From Clostridia bacterium (GTDB lineage: Bacteria; Bacillota; Clostridia; UBA1381), in contig JAFSXU010000077.1 in assembly GCA_017443895.1 (NCBI GenBank), forward strand, positions 1 through 64,000: a stretch of 64,000 bases of DNA, in the 5' to 3' direction. The notes under the pieces are model-generated. The model saw only the letters and a program-made list of their open reading frames with translations, was not told the DNA's origin and did no database searches. Every line of letters begins with the position of its first letter. The first letter of the stretch is position 1. Made by a program: the position numbers and the translations under genes. This document shows positions 56,973 through 64,000 of this stretch, piece after piece.

Positions 56973-57620
56973 TTAAAATCGTCTGAATACTCCGACAACC
57001 TTACCAATTATCGAGCACTCATTAACAATAATCGGCTCCATTGTATCGTTTTCAGGCTGTAGCCTGAAATGTCCGTTTTCTTTGTAGAAGGTTTTAACCG
57101 TTGCCTCATCATCATTTACGAGCGCAACCACAATATCGCCGTTTGAAGCGGTAGGCTGTTCCTCAACTATTATATAATCCCCGTCTAAAATGGCGGCATT
57201 TATCATTGATTCACCCTGAACCTTTAGCATAAACAGGTTTTTGTTGTGCGCAAACGCCATAGGCAGAGGGAATGTTTCGGTATTATCCTGTATGGCGGTA
57301 ATCGGCATACCTGCCGTAACCTTGCCGTACATGGGAACATCAATATATTTATCCGAGGTGTCTGTATTTATCGGAATAACATTTGATTTCTCCTTGCCCT
57401 TGGGCACATAGTTTACAAGGCGCATTGAACGGTTTTTCAACGGATTTTTAACGATATATCCTGCATTTTCCAGTTTCTTTAAACGGCTGTGTACCGTTGC
57501 GGTTGATGCAAGGCCTACAGCCTTTCCAATCTCTCTTACCGATGGGGGATACCCAAATTCTTCAATCTGCTCATATATAAAATCAAGAATTTCATAATCC
57601 TTTGCCGACATACTTGCCAT
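56973..57620 (-). CDS. lexA: SOS repressor LexA
   Basis: 215 residues. Winged-helix DNA-binding domain (GYPPSVREIGKAVGLASTATVHSRLKKLE), Ala-Gly cleavage site in VTAGMP, Ser in QGESM and Lys in ATVKTF. RecA-stimulated self-cleavage opens SOS genes. GAGGAGG before the ATG. LexA-like boxes in its own promoter indicate autoregulation. Confidence 0.96.
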   Translation of the reverse strand: MASMSAKDYEILDFIYEQIEEFGYPPSVREIGKAVGLASTATVHSRLKKLENAGYIVKNPLKNRSMRLVNYVPKGKEKSNVIPINTDTSDKYIDVPMYGKVTAGMPITAIQDNTETFPLPMAFAHNKNLFMLKVQGESMINAAILDGDYIIVEEQPTASNGDIVVALVNDDEATVKTFYKENGHFRLQPENDTMEPIIVNECSIIGKVVGVFRRF

Positions 57621-57642
57621 AACAAAACCTCCTCAAAAATAA

Positions 57643-57702
57643 GCACATATGTTTGTTATCTTCATTATATCAGAACTTTTTGTAAAAGTCAAACATATTT
57701 TC
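57643..57702 (-). promoter_or_regulatory. lexA promoter with two LexA-box-like sites
   Basis: Minus strand promoter TTGACT, 17-nt spacer, TATAAT (57692-57664). Box-like dodecamers AAACATATGTGC (57654-57643) and GAAAATATGTTT (57702-57691) each match 10 of 12 positions of GAACATATGTTC, one overlapping the -35 and one just after the start. Confidence 0.65.
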
Positions 57703-57723
57703 GCTTTTTTTGGTTTTATGGCT

Positions 57724-59082
57724 CTATACCGTTAAAATCCCGTTTGCAGACTCTAAAAGAAGCAGAATTTCTTCCTCTCTGCCGTTTTGAGCATTTATAT
57801 AGATAAGGAAATTTTTATTTGCGAATGTGCCGTGTATTTCATAGCACAGTACCTCGTTTAAGCTGTCCTTTGGAATTATTGCAAGTCCGTCTACATTGGC
57901 GGAAAGTCTCTTTGAAACTTTTGATAGGGCATCGTCTGAAGAGAGTGTAATGGCGGATATATCACGGTCTGTATGATTCATTAAATAACCGTTTGTTTCA
58001 AGACCTATAACCTCGCCTGAATCCAGAGCAACCTTTACTTTTATAAGATCACTGTAGCAGATAATGCCGTTATCGGAATATGCAAAGTTTATTGTTGCAC
58101 TGTTGTCGGTTTTTTCGTAATAGCTGTTCTCCATATCCATAAATCCATGCTCGTCAAGGTATGCCCTTGCAATTTTTACTGCAGAGTCAACATCATAGTT
58201 TTCTTTACCGCTGTTTTCCTTGTTGTTAAGGTATGAGAGAATATATCCGCCGTTTCTTGTAACGCTTATTGATATTTCATCCGTTTTTGACCGCCTTGTA
58301 AAGTTGTAGCTTTCTATGGCTGTGTTTTCGGAAAGGTATTGAAATTTTAACTCCGATGAATCAATGCCCAAAAAATCAGAGGCGATTTTAAGTGCCCTTG
58401 TGCGTGTAATTTGCGGTGCATTCTTTAGCATCGGGGATTCTCTGTTTTCTATATGCTCCGAAAACGGCCCGTCATATATTAAAGAAGGGTATCCGTCAAA
58501 TGATTTTTCAACATTTTCAAGGCTTGCCAAAATATCGCTGTCTGTTGCAAATGCGGTATTGGCTGAGCGGTTTTTTGATGATGCAAGAGTTAATTCTCCG
58601 CTGTATATTTTTTGTTCAATCTCTAAAAGCTCTTGCTTTAGCGAGGTTGAATACTCGTTTAGTGAGGCAAGATTTTTATATGCCTCCTCTGAAATTTCGT
58701 TTCCGTTTATCATATCCTGTGACAATACATAGGTATAATCGGCGACCTGGGATAGGAATTTTGCGGTTTTGTCAAGCTCTACCTGGCTTGTAGGCATACA
58801 TGCAAGTGCCGCTTTTGCCTCCGATGATTGGTTGAAAATTTGGAGTGCAAGCGTGGATAATTGTGACGGTGAGTTTACAAGCTGTGCTTTTGTAAGCTCT
58901 ATATCAATATCGTCAATGTATGATACCAAATCATGAAACGCTCTGTTGTATTGGTTCTCTACCGAGGTTTCCAAAGCCTGTGCATTTCTTTGCATTGCAA
59001 TACCCCAGAAAAATATCAGTAAAAGTGCCGCACCCAAAATTGAATATAGCCAAATATGAATACTGTGTTTTGAATTGTCCAT
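57724..59082 (-). CDS. ypeB: Germination protein YpeB
   Basis: 452 residues. N-terminal membrane anchor, a helical region and C-terminal repeated PepSY-like domains (ARAYLDEHGF, GEVIGLETNGYL). YpeB guards and localises the cortex-lytic enzyme SleB in the spore. It is 13 bp downstream of sleB, so the pair is co-transcribed. Good evidence that the organism forms spores. Confidence 0.9.
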   Translation of the reverse strand: MDNSKHSIHIWLYSILGAALLLIFFWGIAMQRNAQALETSVENQYNRAFHDLVSYIDDIDIELTKAQLVNSPSQLSTLALQIFNQSSEAKAALACMPTSQVELDKTAKFLSQVADYTYVLSQDMINGNEISEEAYKNLASLNEYSTSLKQELLEIEQKIYSGELTLASSKNRSANTAFATDSDILASLENVEKSFDGYPSLIYDGPFSEHIENRESPMLKNAPQITRTRALKIASDFLGIDSSELKFQYLSENTAIESYNFTRRSKTDEISISVTRNGGYILSYLNNKENSGKENYDVDSAVKIARAYLDEHGFMDMENSYYEKTDNSATINFAYSDNGIICYSDLIKVKVALDSGEVIGLETNGYLMNHTDRDISAITLSSDDALSKVSKRLSANVDGLAIIPKDSLNEVLCYEIHGTFANKNFLIYINAQNGREEEILLLLESANGILTV

Positions 59083-59095
59083 TTATATTTCCCCT

Positions 59096-59545
59096 TTATT
59101 TGCAAAATCTGTGTCTGCCGATTATCGTTATAAGCTGTCGTGACCAAATCCATGAGCTTGTTGCGGTATCGGGATTAAAATAGTATATCGCTCCGTAGGA
59201 AGGATCCCAGCCGTTCATTGCATCCTGGCAAGCCTTGTATACAGTTGAGCCCTCTCTTATAGGTACATTTATCTGTCCGTCTGATACCGCGGTAAAAGCT
59301 CCTGGCTGATATATAACATCGGGAATGCTGTTTGGGAATGACGGGTGCTTTACACGGTTTAGAATAACCGCCGCAACGGCTACCTGTCCCTCATACGGCT
59401 CGCCCCTTGCCTCACCGTTTACCGCTCTTGCAAGCAGTTGAAGGTTTGAGGTATAGTTTGTGGCTCTTGCCTTGTTTGTGGTATATATGCCTACCGATAC
59501 AAACAGTATCGCAAGAGATAGTATTAAAGGTATAAATTTTTTCAT
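59096..59545 (-). CDS. sleB: Spore cortex-lytic enzyme SleB (short form)
   Basis: 149 residues. Signal peptide, then a Hydrolase_2 catalytic domain starting LQLLARAVNGEARGEPYEGQVAVAAVILNRV, catalytic Glu E45, and SWIWSRQLITIIGRHRFCK at the end. Longer SleB proteins also have an N-terminal peptidoglycan-binding domain, missing here. It cuts muramic-delta-lactam cortex in germination. ATG 59545 has AGGAGG 9 nt upstream. Confidence 0.88.
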   Translation of the reverse strand: MKKFIPLILSLAILFVSVGIYTTNKARATNYTSNLQLLARAVNGEARGEPYEGQVAVAAVILNRVKHPSFPNSIPDVIYQPGAFTAVSDGQINVPIREGSTVYKACQDAMNGWDPSYGAIYYFNPDTATSSWIWSRQLITIIGRHRFCK

Positions 59546-59656
59546 AGTAAATGACCTCCTAATCATATCTTGCCTAAAATACAGTAAATAATGTATACAA
59601 ATGAGAAAAAATGTTAAAGATTATTCTAAAATCATAATTGAAAAGTGTAAAGTCTG

Positions 59657-59749
59657 AAAAAATGCTCGTCGCATAGCACTGTTGCTGAGGACTTGAAGTA
59701 CACAAGTACGACTGCGTCCCTCATAACAGCACTCTGCTTAGAGCATTTT
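59657..59749. other. Long imperfect hairpin, possible structured RNA
   Basis: AAAATGCTC at the left pairs with GAGCATTTT at the right; inner arms ACTGTTG.TGAGGAC and GTCCCTCATAACAG pair, topped by GTAC-ACAA-GTAC. About 93 bp. It has no gene of its own and lies between divergent sleB and the small protein at 59786. Confidence 0.6.
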
Positions 59750-59785
59750 CCCGGACGGTTTTGAGAAGGGAGTTAATGGTTATTT

Positions 59786-59968
59786 ATGAATAAAATAATT
59801 TATGCAATAGCAGTTTCACTTATTATATGTGCAATATTTTCAAATACCACATACGGACACGGTATAACACTTGTGTATCCGCCTATAAGCAGTGAACGGG
59901 TAATTGACGCAAAACCGCAGCTCAAACTAAAAAGCGTTGAAATAATAAAAAGAATATTGGAAAAATAA
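59786..59968 (+). CDS. Possible small secreted protein
   Basis: 60 residues. Starts MNKIIYAIAVSLIICAIFSNTTYG, a plausible signal peptide, then a short tail with a basic C-terminal helix (KLKSVEIIKRILEK). AGGGAG is 13 nt upstream, rather far. No family recognised; it may be spurious. Confidence 0.4.
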   Translation: MNKIIYAIAVSLIICAIFSNTTYGHGITLVYPPISSERVIDAKPQLKLKSVEIIKRILEK

Positions 59969-59981
59969 TATAAATCGCATA

Positions 59982-60010
59982 TTGAAAAGATATGGACAGT
60001 GTGCTACAAT
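59982..60010 (+). promoter_or_regulatory. Promoter of CLC transporter gene
   Basis: TTGAAA, 17-nt spacer, TACAAT. It excludes the in-frame start at 59999. Confidence 0.78.
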
Positions 60011-60043
60011 ATATCTCAGATAATTATGAGAAGGATTGATAAA

Positions 60044-61318
60044 ATGTATCATTATTGGGTAAGAACACTGGCGCTTATGCGTCATGGAAGCAGATACATA
60101 TCAGCGTTTATAAAATGGTCATTCTATGCAGGCATAACAGGACTTATCGGTGGATTTGTAGGAATGTTTTTCCATGTGAGTGTCGAATGGGCAACGCATG
60201 AGCGAATAGCACACCCTGTATTTTTATATTTTCTGCCCCTTGTGGGATTGCTTATTGTAGGCTTGTATGATTCATTTGCGTCATATGAGGATAATTCAAC
60301 CGATACGGTTGTTCAGTCGGTACGGCATAACGGGCGCAGAGTCCCGTTTACAATAGCACCGCTTATTTTCTTATCAACCGTACTTACGCATCTTTGCGGA
60401 GGCAGTGCGGGCAGAGAGGGCGCGGCCCTGCAGCTTGGAGGCAGTATCGGCACACAGGTGGGTGACTGGTTCAGGGTCAATAAAAGGGAAACAAAAATTT
60501 TAATAATGTGCGGAATGAGCGCACTGTTTTCAGCACTGTTCGGAACACCGCTTACGGCAATTTTCTTTGCGATTGAAGTATCGCTTGTCGGGGTTATGAT
60601 GTATCCTGCATTTATTCCGTGTATGGTATCATCTATTGTAGCGTATGCCGTAACCAGATTTAACGGTATCGAGCCTACACGCTTTGCGCTCATGAATTTA
60701 CCTAAGGTAGATATTTATTCTATTGTATCAACGCTTATTATCGGTGTTTTGACTGCAATACTGAGCATAATGTTCTGCAAATTTATAAAGCTCGGCGAAA
60801 AAACCATGCACAGAATAAAAAATGAATATTTAAGGATATTCATAGGCGGAGTGGCGGTTGTTTTGCTTACTTTGCTTATCGGAACAAGGGACTATAACGG
60901 CTCTGGTATGGATATTATAACAAGAGCGGTAGAAGAGGGAAATGCAAACAGGCTTGCGTTTTTGTTAAAAATGATACTTACCGTTGTCACGATTTCTTCG
61001 GGCTATAAGGGCGGTGAGATTGTACCGACGCTATTTATAGGTGCAACATTTGGCTGTATGGTAAGCCATATTATCGGCTTTGATCCCGGCTTGGGCGCGG
61101 CAATAGGTATGACGGGAATGTTTTGCGGAATGTTAAATTGTCCCATAGCCTCGATATTTTTAAGTATTGAGCTTTTCGGCGCAGACGGTATGATGCTCTT
61201 TGTTATAGCCACGGGCGTAAGCTATATGCTTTCGGGATATTCGGGACTTTATAAAACGCAGAAAATCCTGTCGTCAAAATTGGGTGCATACTATGTAAAT
61301 AAGCACGCAAATAAATAA
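60044..61318 (+). CDS. CLC-family anion channel/antiporter
   Basis: 424 residues with 10 or more hydrophobic segments. The gate motif GGSAGREGAALQLGG and GGEIVPTLFIGA (GxFxP region) place it in the CLC family. The usual GSGIP serine motif is not recognisable and THLxGGSAGREG looks more like the fluoride-exporting CLC-F branch. No fluoride riboswitch is visible in the short leader. ATG 60044 has AAGGA upstream. Confidence 0.85.
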   Translation: MYHYWVRTLALMRHGSRYISAFIKWSFYAGITGLIGGFVGMFFHVSVEWATHERIAHPVFLYFLPLVGLLIVGLYDSFASYEDNSTDTVVQSVRHNGRRVPFTIAPLIFLSTVLTHLCGGSAGREGAALQLGGSIGTQVGDWFRVNKRETKILIMCGMSALFSALFGTPLTAIFFAIEVSLVGVMMYPAFIPCMVSSIVAYAVTRFNGIEPTRFALMNLPKVDIYSIVSTLIIGVLTAILSIMFCKFIKLGEKTMHRIKNEYLRIFIGGVAVVLLTLLIGTRDYNGSGMDIITRAVEEGNANRLAFLLKMILTVVTISSGYKGGEIVPTLFIGATFGCMVSHIIGFDPGLGAAIGMTGMFCGMLNCPIASIFLSIELFGADGMMLFVIATGVSYMLSGYSGLYKTQKILSSKLGAYYVNKHANK

Positions 61319-61333
61319 AATTTATAAAAATGC

Positions 61334-61362
61334 TTGACAAATCATAGATTTATTGGTATACT
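61334..61362 (+). promoter_or_regulatory. Promoter of tRNA-Asp
   Basis: TTGACA, 17-nt spacer, TATACT. Confidence 0.88.
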
Positions 61363-61394
61363 AACAGGGCAGTCAATGAGAAACTGCTTTGTAT

Positions 61395-61471
61395 GGCCCG
61401 GTAGTTCAGTTGGTTAGAACGCCAGCCTGTCACGCTGGAGGTCGTGAGTTCGAGCCTCATCCGGGTCGCCA
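61395..61471 (+). tRNA. tRNA-Asp (anticodon GTC)
   Basis: Acceptor GGCCCGG/CCGGGTC, anticodon stem CCAGC/GCTGG with loop CTGTCAC, anticodon GTC, T-arm GAGTTCGAGCCTC, encoded CCA. Confidence 0.96.
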
Positions 61472-61503
61472 AAAAACGACAAGCGAAAGCTTGTCGTTTT
61501 TTG
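61472..61503. terminator. Terminator after tRNA-Asp
   Basis: AACGACAAGC-GAAA-GCTTGTCGTT with A-run and T-run. Confidence 0.92.
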
Positions 61504-61504
61504 T

Positions 61505-61528
61505 ATTATTCATTATTCATTATTCATT
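61505..61528. repeat. CATTATT tandem tract
   Basis: Three to four copies of ATTATTC, as at 21412-21440. Confidence 0.65.
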
Positions 61529-61532
61529 AAAC

Positions 61533-61603
61533 AAAAAAACAGAGGCTACACCGATAGGATGACTTCCGTTTCCGAAAGTGAGAGCCTATCCATCACCTCT
61601 GCT
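61533..61603 (-). ncRNA. Candidate small RNA, about 71 nt
   Basis: A consensus promoter lies just upstream. The RNA starts near 61603, folds as a long hairpin (CAGAGG..GGATAGG / CCTATC..GCCTCTG) and ends in seven U. It also contains AGAGGTG and a 15-codon frame (61593-61546, MDRLSLSETEVILSV), too polar for a usual type I toxin and with the ribosome-binding site too near its ATG. Non-coding is preferred. I do not recognise the family. Confidence 0.65.
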
Positions 61604-61609
61604 AAGCCG

Positions 61610-61638
61610 ATTATATCAAATGTTGTCTTAGATGTCAA
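61610..61638 (-). promoter_or_regulatory. Consensus sigma-A promoter of the small RNA
   Basis: Minus strand TTGACA, 17-nt spacer, TATAAT, perfect in both hexamers. Confidence 0.85.
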
Positions 61639-61706
61639 TATCGCAAAAATATTATTGGTTTAATAGATAATGTTAGTGAAAAACTATATACGATAGGAGA
61701 AAGAAT

Positions 61707-62063
61707 ATGATTAAATTTATCTGTTATCCCAAATGTTCAACCTGTAAAAAGGCGCAAAAGTGGCTTGATGAAAACAATATTGAATATCAGATACGGGACA
61801 TAAAAGAAGAAAATCCAAGCTATGAGGAATTGTCGACTTGGTATAAAATGAGCGGATTTGTGCTTAAAAAATTCTTTAATACATCGGGAATACAGTATAG
61901 GGCAATGGAGCTTAAAACAAAGCTTCCCAATATGTCAGAGGAAGAACAGTTAAAACTGCTCTCAACAGACGGAATGTTGGTAAAACGCCCGCTTGTTGTA
62001 GGTGATGACTTTGTTTTAACAGGCTTTAAGGAAAGCGATTGGGAAGATAAGCTATTGAAATAG
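61707..62063 (+). CDS. ArsC/Spx-family protein
   Basis: 118 residues, thioredoxin-fold. CSTC near the N-terminus (YPKCSTCKKAQKWLDENNIEY) is the CxxC redox switch of Spx/MgsR-like and YffB-like proteins; KRPLVVGDDFVLTGFKESDW is the ArsC-family end. Either a redox-sensing RNA-polymerase partner or a thiol reductase. GGAG site upstream; own short unit. Confidence 0.85.
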   Translation: MIKFICYPKCSTCKKAQKWLDENNIEYQIRDIKEENPSYEELSTWYKMSGFVLKKFFNTSGIQYRAMELKTKLPNMSEEEQLKLLSTDGMLVKRPLVVGDDFVLTGFKESDWEDKLLK

Positions 62064-62094
62064 GAGCTGTTAATAGGATTTAACAGCTCCTTAA
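62063..62094. terminator. Hairpin between convergent genes
   Basis: GGAGCTGTTAA/TTAACAGCTCC, loop TAGGAT; T-tract weak. Confidence 0.65.
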
Positions 62095-62098
62095 ATGA

Positions 62099-62517
62099 TT
62101 ATTTCTTTTTAATTCCTGTTCCCATAACTTTTTTGTGCTTTAAATCGTCTTGAAGTTTGTTCAATGCCTCACCGAAACGCTGGAAATGTACAACTTCTCT
62201 TTGTCTTAAAAATTTGATTACTTCGTTTACATCCGCATCATCACTAAGTCTTAGGATGTTGTCATACACCGCGCGCGCCTTTTGCTCTGCCGCTAAGTCC
62301 TCGTAGAGATTTGTAAGCGGATCGCCGGTTACGGCAATTGATGCGGCGTTAAACGGTGAGCCTTGCGCATTTTGAGGGAATACGCTGTTGCCGTTGTCGG
62401 CATAATATTCCCAAGCTCCTAATTCTTTCCATTCATCGGGCTTTGTTCCGTTGTTTAACTGTGTAATAAGAGTTCCGACCATTTCAAGGTGGCCTAACTC
62501 CTCAACGCCCACATCGT
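62099..62517 (-). pseudogene. CotJC-like manganese catalase, 5' truncated
   Basis: The remaining ~138 residues match the C-terminal two thirds of spore-coat CotJC/manganese catalase: GVEELGHLEMVGTL (metal-ligand EExxH), DLAAEQKARAVYDNILRL and REVVHFQRFGEAL (second metal ligands). A full protein would have about 70 more N-terminal residues. Upstream of the codons for DVGVEELGH an in-frame TAA appears and similarity ends at about 62518. So the gene start has been lost by recombination or insertion; GTG 62512 has no ribosome-binding site. Confidence 0.85.
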
Positions 62518-62518
62518 G

Positions 62519-62676
62519 TACTTAATGATCCTTTTGATAAAAATTGTTTTAAACTGTTGGAAGTGCCTGTATTTGAGCGATGCAAAAAATATGGAACGAC
62601 CGAACTTCGCACAAAAAAACATATAAACGAAAATCCTGAAATGATAATTGGATTGAAATTATGTGACGGGAATTAA
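62519..62676 (+). pseudogene. Unidentified reading-frame remnant
   Basis: From the junction to a TAA at 62674 the plus strand reads as a protein-like stretch (VLNDPFDKNCFKLLEVPVFE, then CKKYGTTELRTKKHINENPE) with no start codon or ribosome-binding site. It appears to be the 3' end of a broken gene joined to the catalase remnant. I cannot name the family. Confidence 0.45.
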
Positions 62677-63178
62677 GCTTTTTATTATCTTGCATGATTT
62701 TTCTTTATCTTTGCAACTGTACATTGAGCGGTTCACATCTGTGGACCGTTCAAAACCCAATATATTATATGGGTGTCAAGGTAGTAGAACAGGAAATAAT
62801 ATTTCATATTGCATTATCTTATTAAATACGCATTAAACTAAGTAGAATTATGTCTATAAGAGTAAAATCTATTTAGAACATAAAAAATAAGGTGCAGAAA
62901 CTATTTCTGTACCTTTGTTTGTATATGTATCTTGTTTTTTATTAAATGCTTACACCAATTGTAGTGCAATATATAGTTTCGATTACTATATCATTGTATT
63001 ATCAGAAAATATATAGTATAATATATGATGATTGCTTAAACCAAAGAGTGTATTAATCTAACAGTATCATGGATTAATAAAAGTACTTGGTTGTACAGGA
63101 ATTCAGGTGGACTGTGGAAATTTAAGTATATTGTTTATAGATTTGTTTCAGAAAGTTATGTAAGTGGAGATTAGAAAG
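62677..63178. other. AT-rich non-coding region
   Basis: No credible gene. It holds imperfect hairpins at 62725-62752 (TGA.CGGT.CACA / TGTG.ACCG.TCA) and 62890-62914 (AGGT.CAGAAA / TTTCTG.ACCT, followed by T-rich DNA). Confidence 0.6.
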
Positions 63179-64000
63179 ATGAAAATTGGAAGAAATGATC
63201 CATGTCCGTGTGGAAGTGGTAAAAAATATAAAAAATGTTGCTTGTCAAAAAATAGCTGTATGCTAAATGAAAAATCGTTTTTAAGTACATTTCAGTCGAG
63301 TTACGATTATACAAAAGATATTTCTAAAGAGTTGTATAAACGAATAAACAAATATGCAATTGATGATATAGTTAGAGCAACTTTTTGTCTTAATTTGTGG
63401 AGGAGAAATCGTTCCGCTCTTGCACAAAGTTTAGCGTTAAATAGGGTTTTGACTGAATTTGGTGCATTTGGAACACAGAGGATTCAAAGCTATGAGCAAT
63501 TAGAGTCATTTTATGAAGAGATAAGAGATCTTCTTAAGATTACAGAAAAGGAAGATTATACGGTAGACGATTATGGAGAAGTTTTTATAAATCATTTAGG
63601 TAAGTCATATCCTATTATTATTGGTACTGGGCATATGCAGGTTTATGCTGTGGTCAGATATCTTCAAGAGCTTTCAAAAATCTCAAATCATGAACATGAA
63701 TTAACGGATATTTTGGAATATACAAAAATGATTATTGATTCTACCAAAGATGCGAATGACGCCAATACAGATGAAATAATTACTTATGAATTGCCTACTG
63801 AGTTGTTTTGGAATACAATAACCACACTATTTGATGATCCTTTATTTCAAATAGCATATTTGAAGGTTTTTGATGTTATGGGATATACAAATGGACCTAT
63901 TGAGATGCGACATTTTGTGAAGCATTCTGGTGATATTTATCCGCTTTGGAATACATCTATATTGGTTGATTATTATAAAATTTTATTAAATATCTCATCA
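63179..64000 (+). CDS. SEC-C motif protein (3' partial)
   Basis: 274 codons to the window edge, still open. The N-terminus [21 protein letters not shown] is a SEC-C zinc motif as at the end of SecA and in many accessory proteins. The rest is mostly helical with no family I recognise. Codon use (many TTG, TTA, ATA) and higher AT content differ from neighbouring core genes, suggesting acquisition. GGAGA lies 9 nt before the ATG. SEC-C proteins are found among phage-defence and other accessory genes; no function can be assigned. Confidence 0.8.
   Translation, partial: MKIGRNDPCPCGSGKKYKKCCLSKNSCMLNEKSFLSTFQSSYDYTKDISKELYKRINKYAIDDIVRATFCLNLWRRNRSALAQSLALNRVLTEFGAFGTQRIQSYEQLESFYEEIRDLLKITEKEDYTVDDYGEVFINHLGKSYPIIIGTGHMQVYAVVRYLQELSKISNHEHELTDILEYTKMIIDSTKDANDANTDEIITYELPTELFWNTITTLFDDPLFQIAYLKVFDVMGYTNGPIEMRHFVKHSGDIYPLWNTSILVDYYKILLNISS

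Noticed and set aside
61395-61471. tRNA-Asp as an integration site for an island
   Set aside because: No repeat of the tRNA 3' end was found downstream and no integrase gene is in the window.

Overview
The window reads as a stretch of chromosome from an anaerobic, endospore-forming member of the Clostridia (Bacillota). The evidence is moderately AT-rich DNA, strong GGAGG ribosome-binding sites, frequent TTG/GTG starts, a sleB-ypeB spore-germination pair, a CotJC-type manganese catalase remnant, a ClpE-type unfoldase, AddAB instead of RecBCD, and a short bacterial SRP RNA. Most genes are core housekeeping genes in familiar clostridial order; genus cannot be fixed from sequence alone.

Layout. 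1-1217: left-edge PAP2 phosphatase/GNAT fusion. 1275-3077: tRNA-Leu (minus) and a tRNA-modification pair (ttcA-like, tcdA). 3078-3693: repeat-rich leader in front of metY. 5125-7748: a TetR-controlled redox operon (flavin-reductase-like protein, TetR, lipoprotein flavodoxin with a stalk domain, carboxymuconolactone-decarboxylase-like protein) with twin palindromic operators. 8072-9261: a lipoprotein, a hairpin array and tRNA-Gln. 9318-13254: an iron-type alcohol dehydrogenase followed by a three-gene ABC importer. 13315-16431 (minus): typA and a membrane glycosyltransferase. 16726-19044: clpE-like. 19439-22551: leuC (frameshifted), leuD, leuB. 22711-30269: MazG-like, gdpP, rplI, dnaB, tilS, ftsH, DUF1858. 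30461-33965: murA, ftsQ/divIB, ftsZ. 34072-41158: addB-addA. 41237-46139: small coiled-coil membrane protein, then rpmG-secE-nusG-rplK-rplA-[L10 leader]-rplJ-rplL-DUF177-rpmF. 46360-49425 (minus): recR, ybaB, dnaX and SRP RNA. 49571-51073: an unusual GH27 glycosidase/rhodanese fusion. 51414-55537: small protein behind Spo0A-like boxes, mnmE, a pseudouridine synthase, NCS2 purine permease. 55628-59545 (minus): metK, lexA, ypeB, sleB. 59786-62063: small secreted protein, CLC transporter, tRNA-Asp, a candidate small RNA on the minus strand, ArsC/Spx-family protein. 62099-64000: disturbed right end with a 5'-truncated catalase, an unidentified reading-frame remnant, AT-rich non-coding DNA and a SEC-C protein running off the edge.

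The most interesting items are: (a) the TetR/flavin/flavodoxin operon, which looks like a small regulated redox system reaching the cell surface; (b) a 103-bp tandem repeat with nested stem-loops immediately upstream of metY; (c) the GH27-rhodanese fusion; (d) a ~71-nt minus-strand transcript unit at 61533-61603 with a perfect consensus promoter and an intrinsic terminator; (e) an array of short hairpins punctuated by GTGAAAT/ATTTCAC; (f) the leuC frameshift; and (g) the gene-truncation junction near 62518. I found no CRISPR array, transposase gene or prophage.
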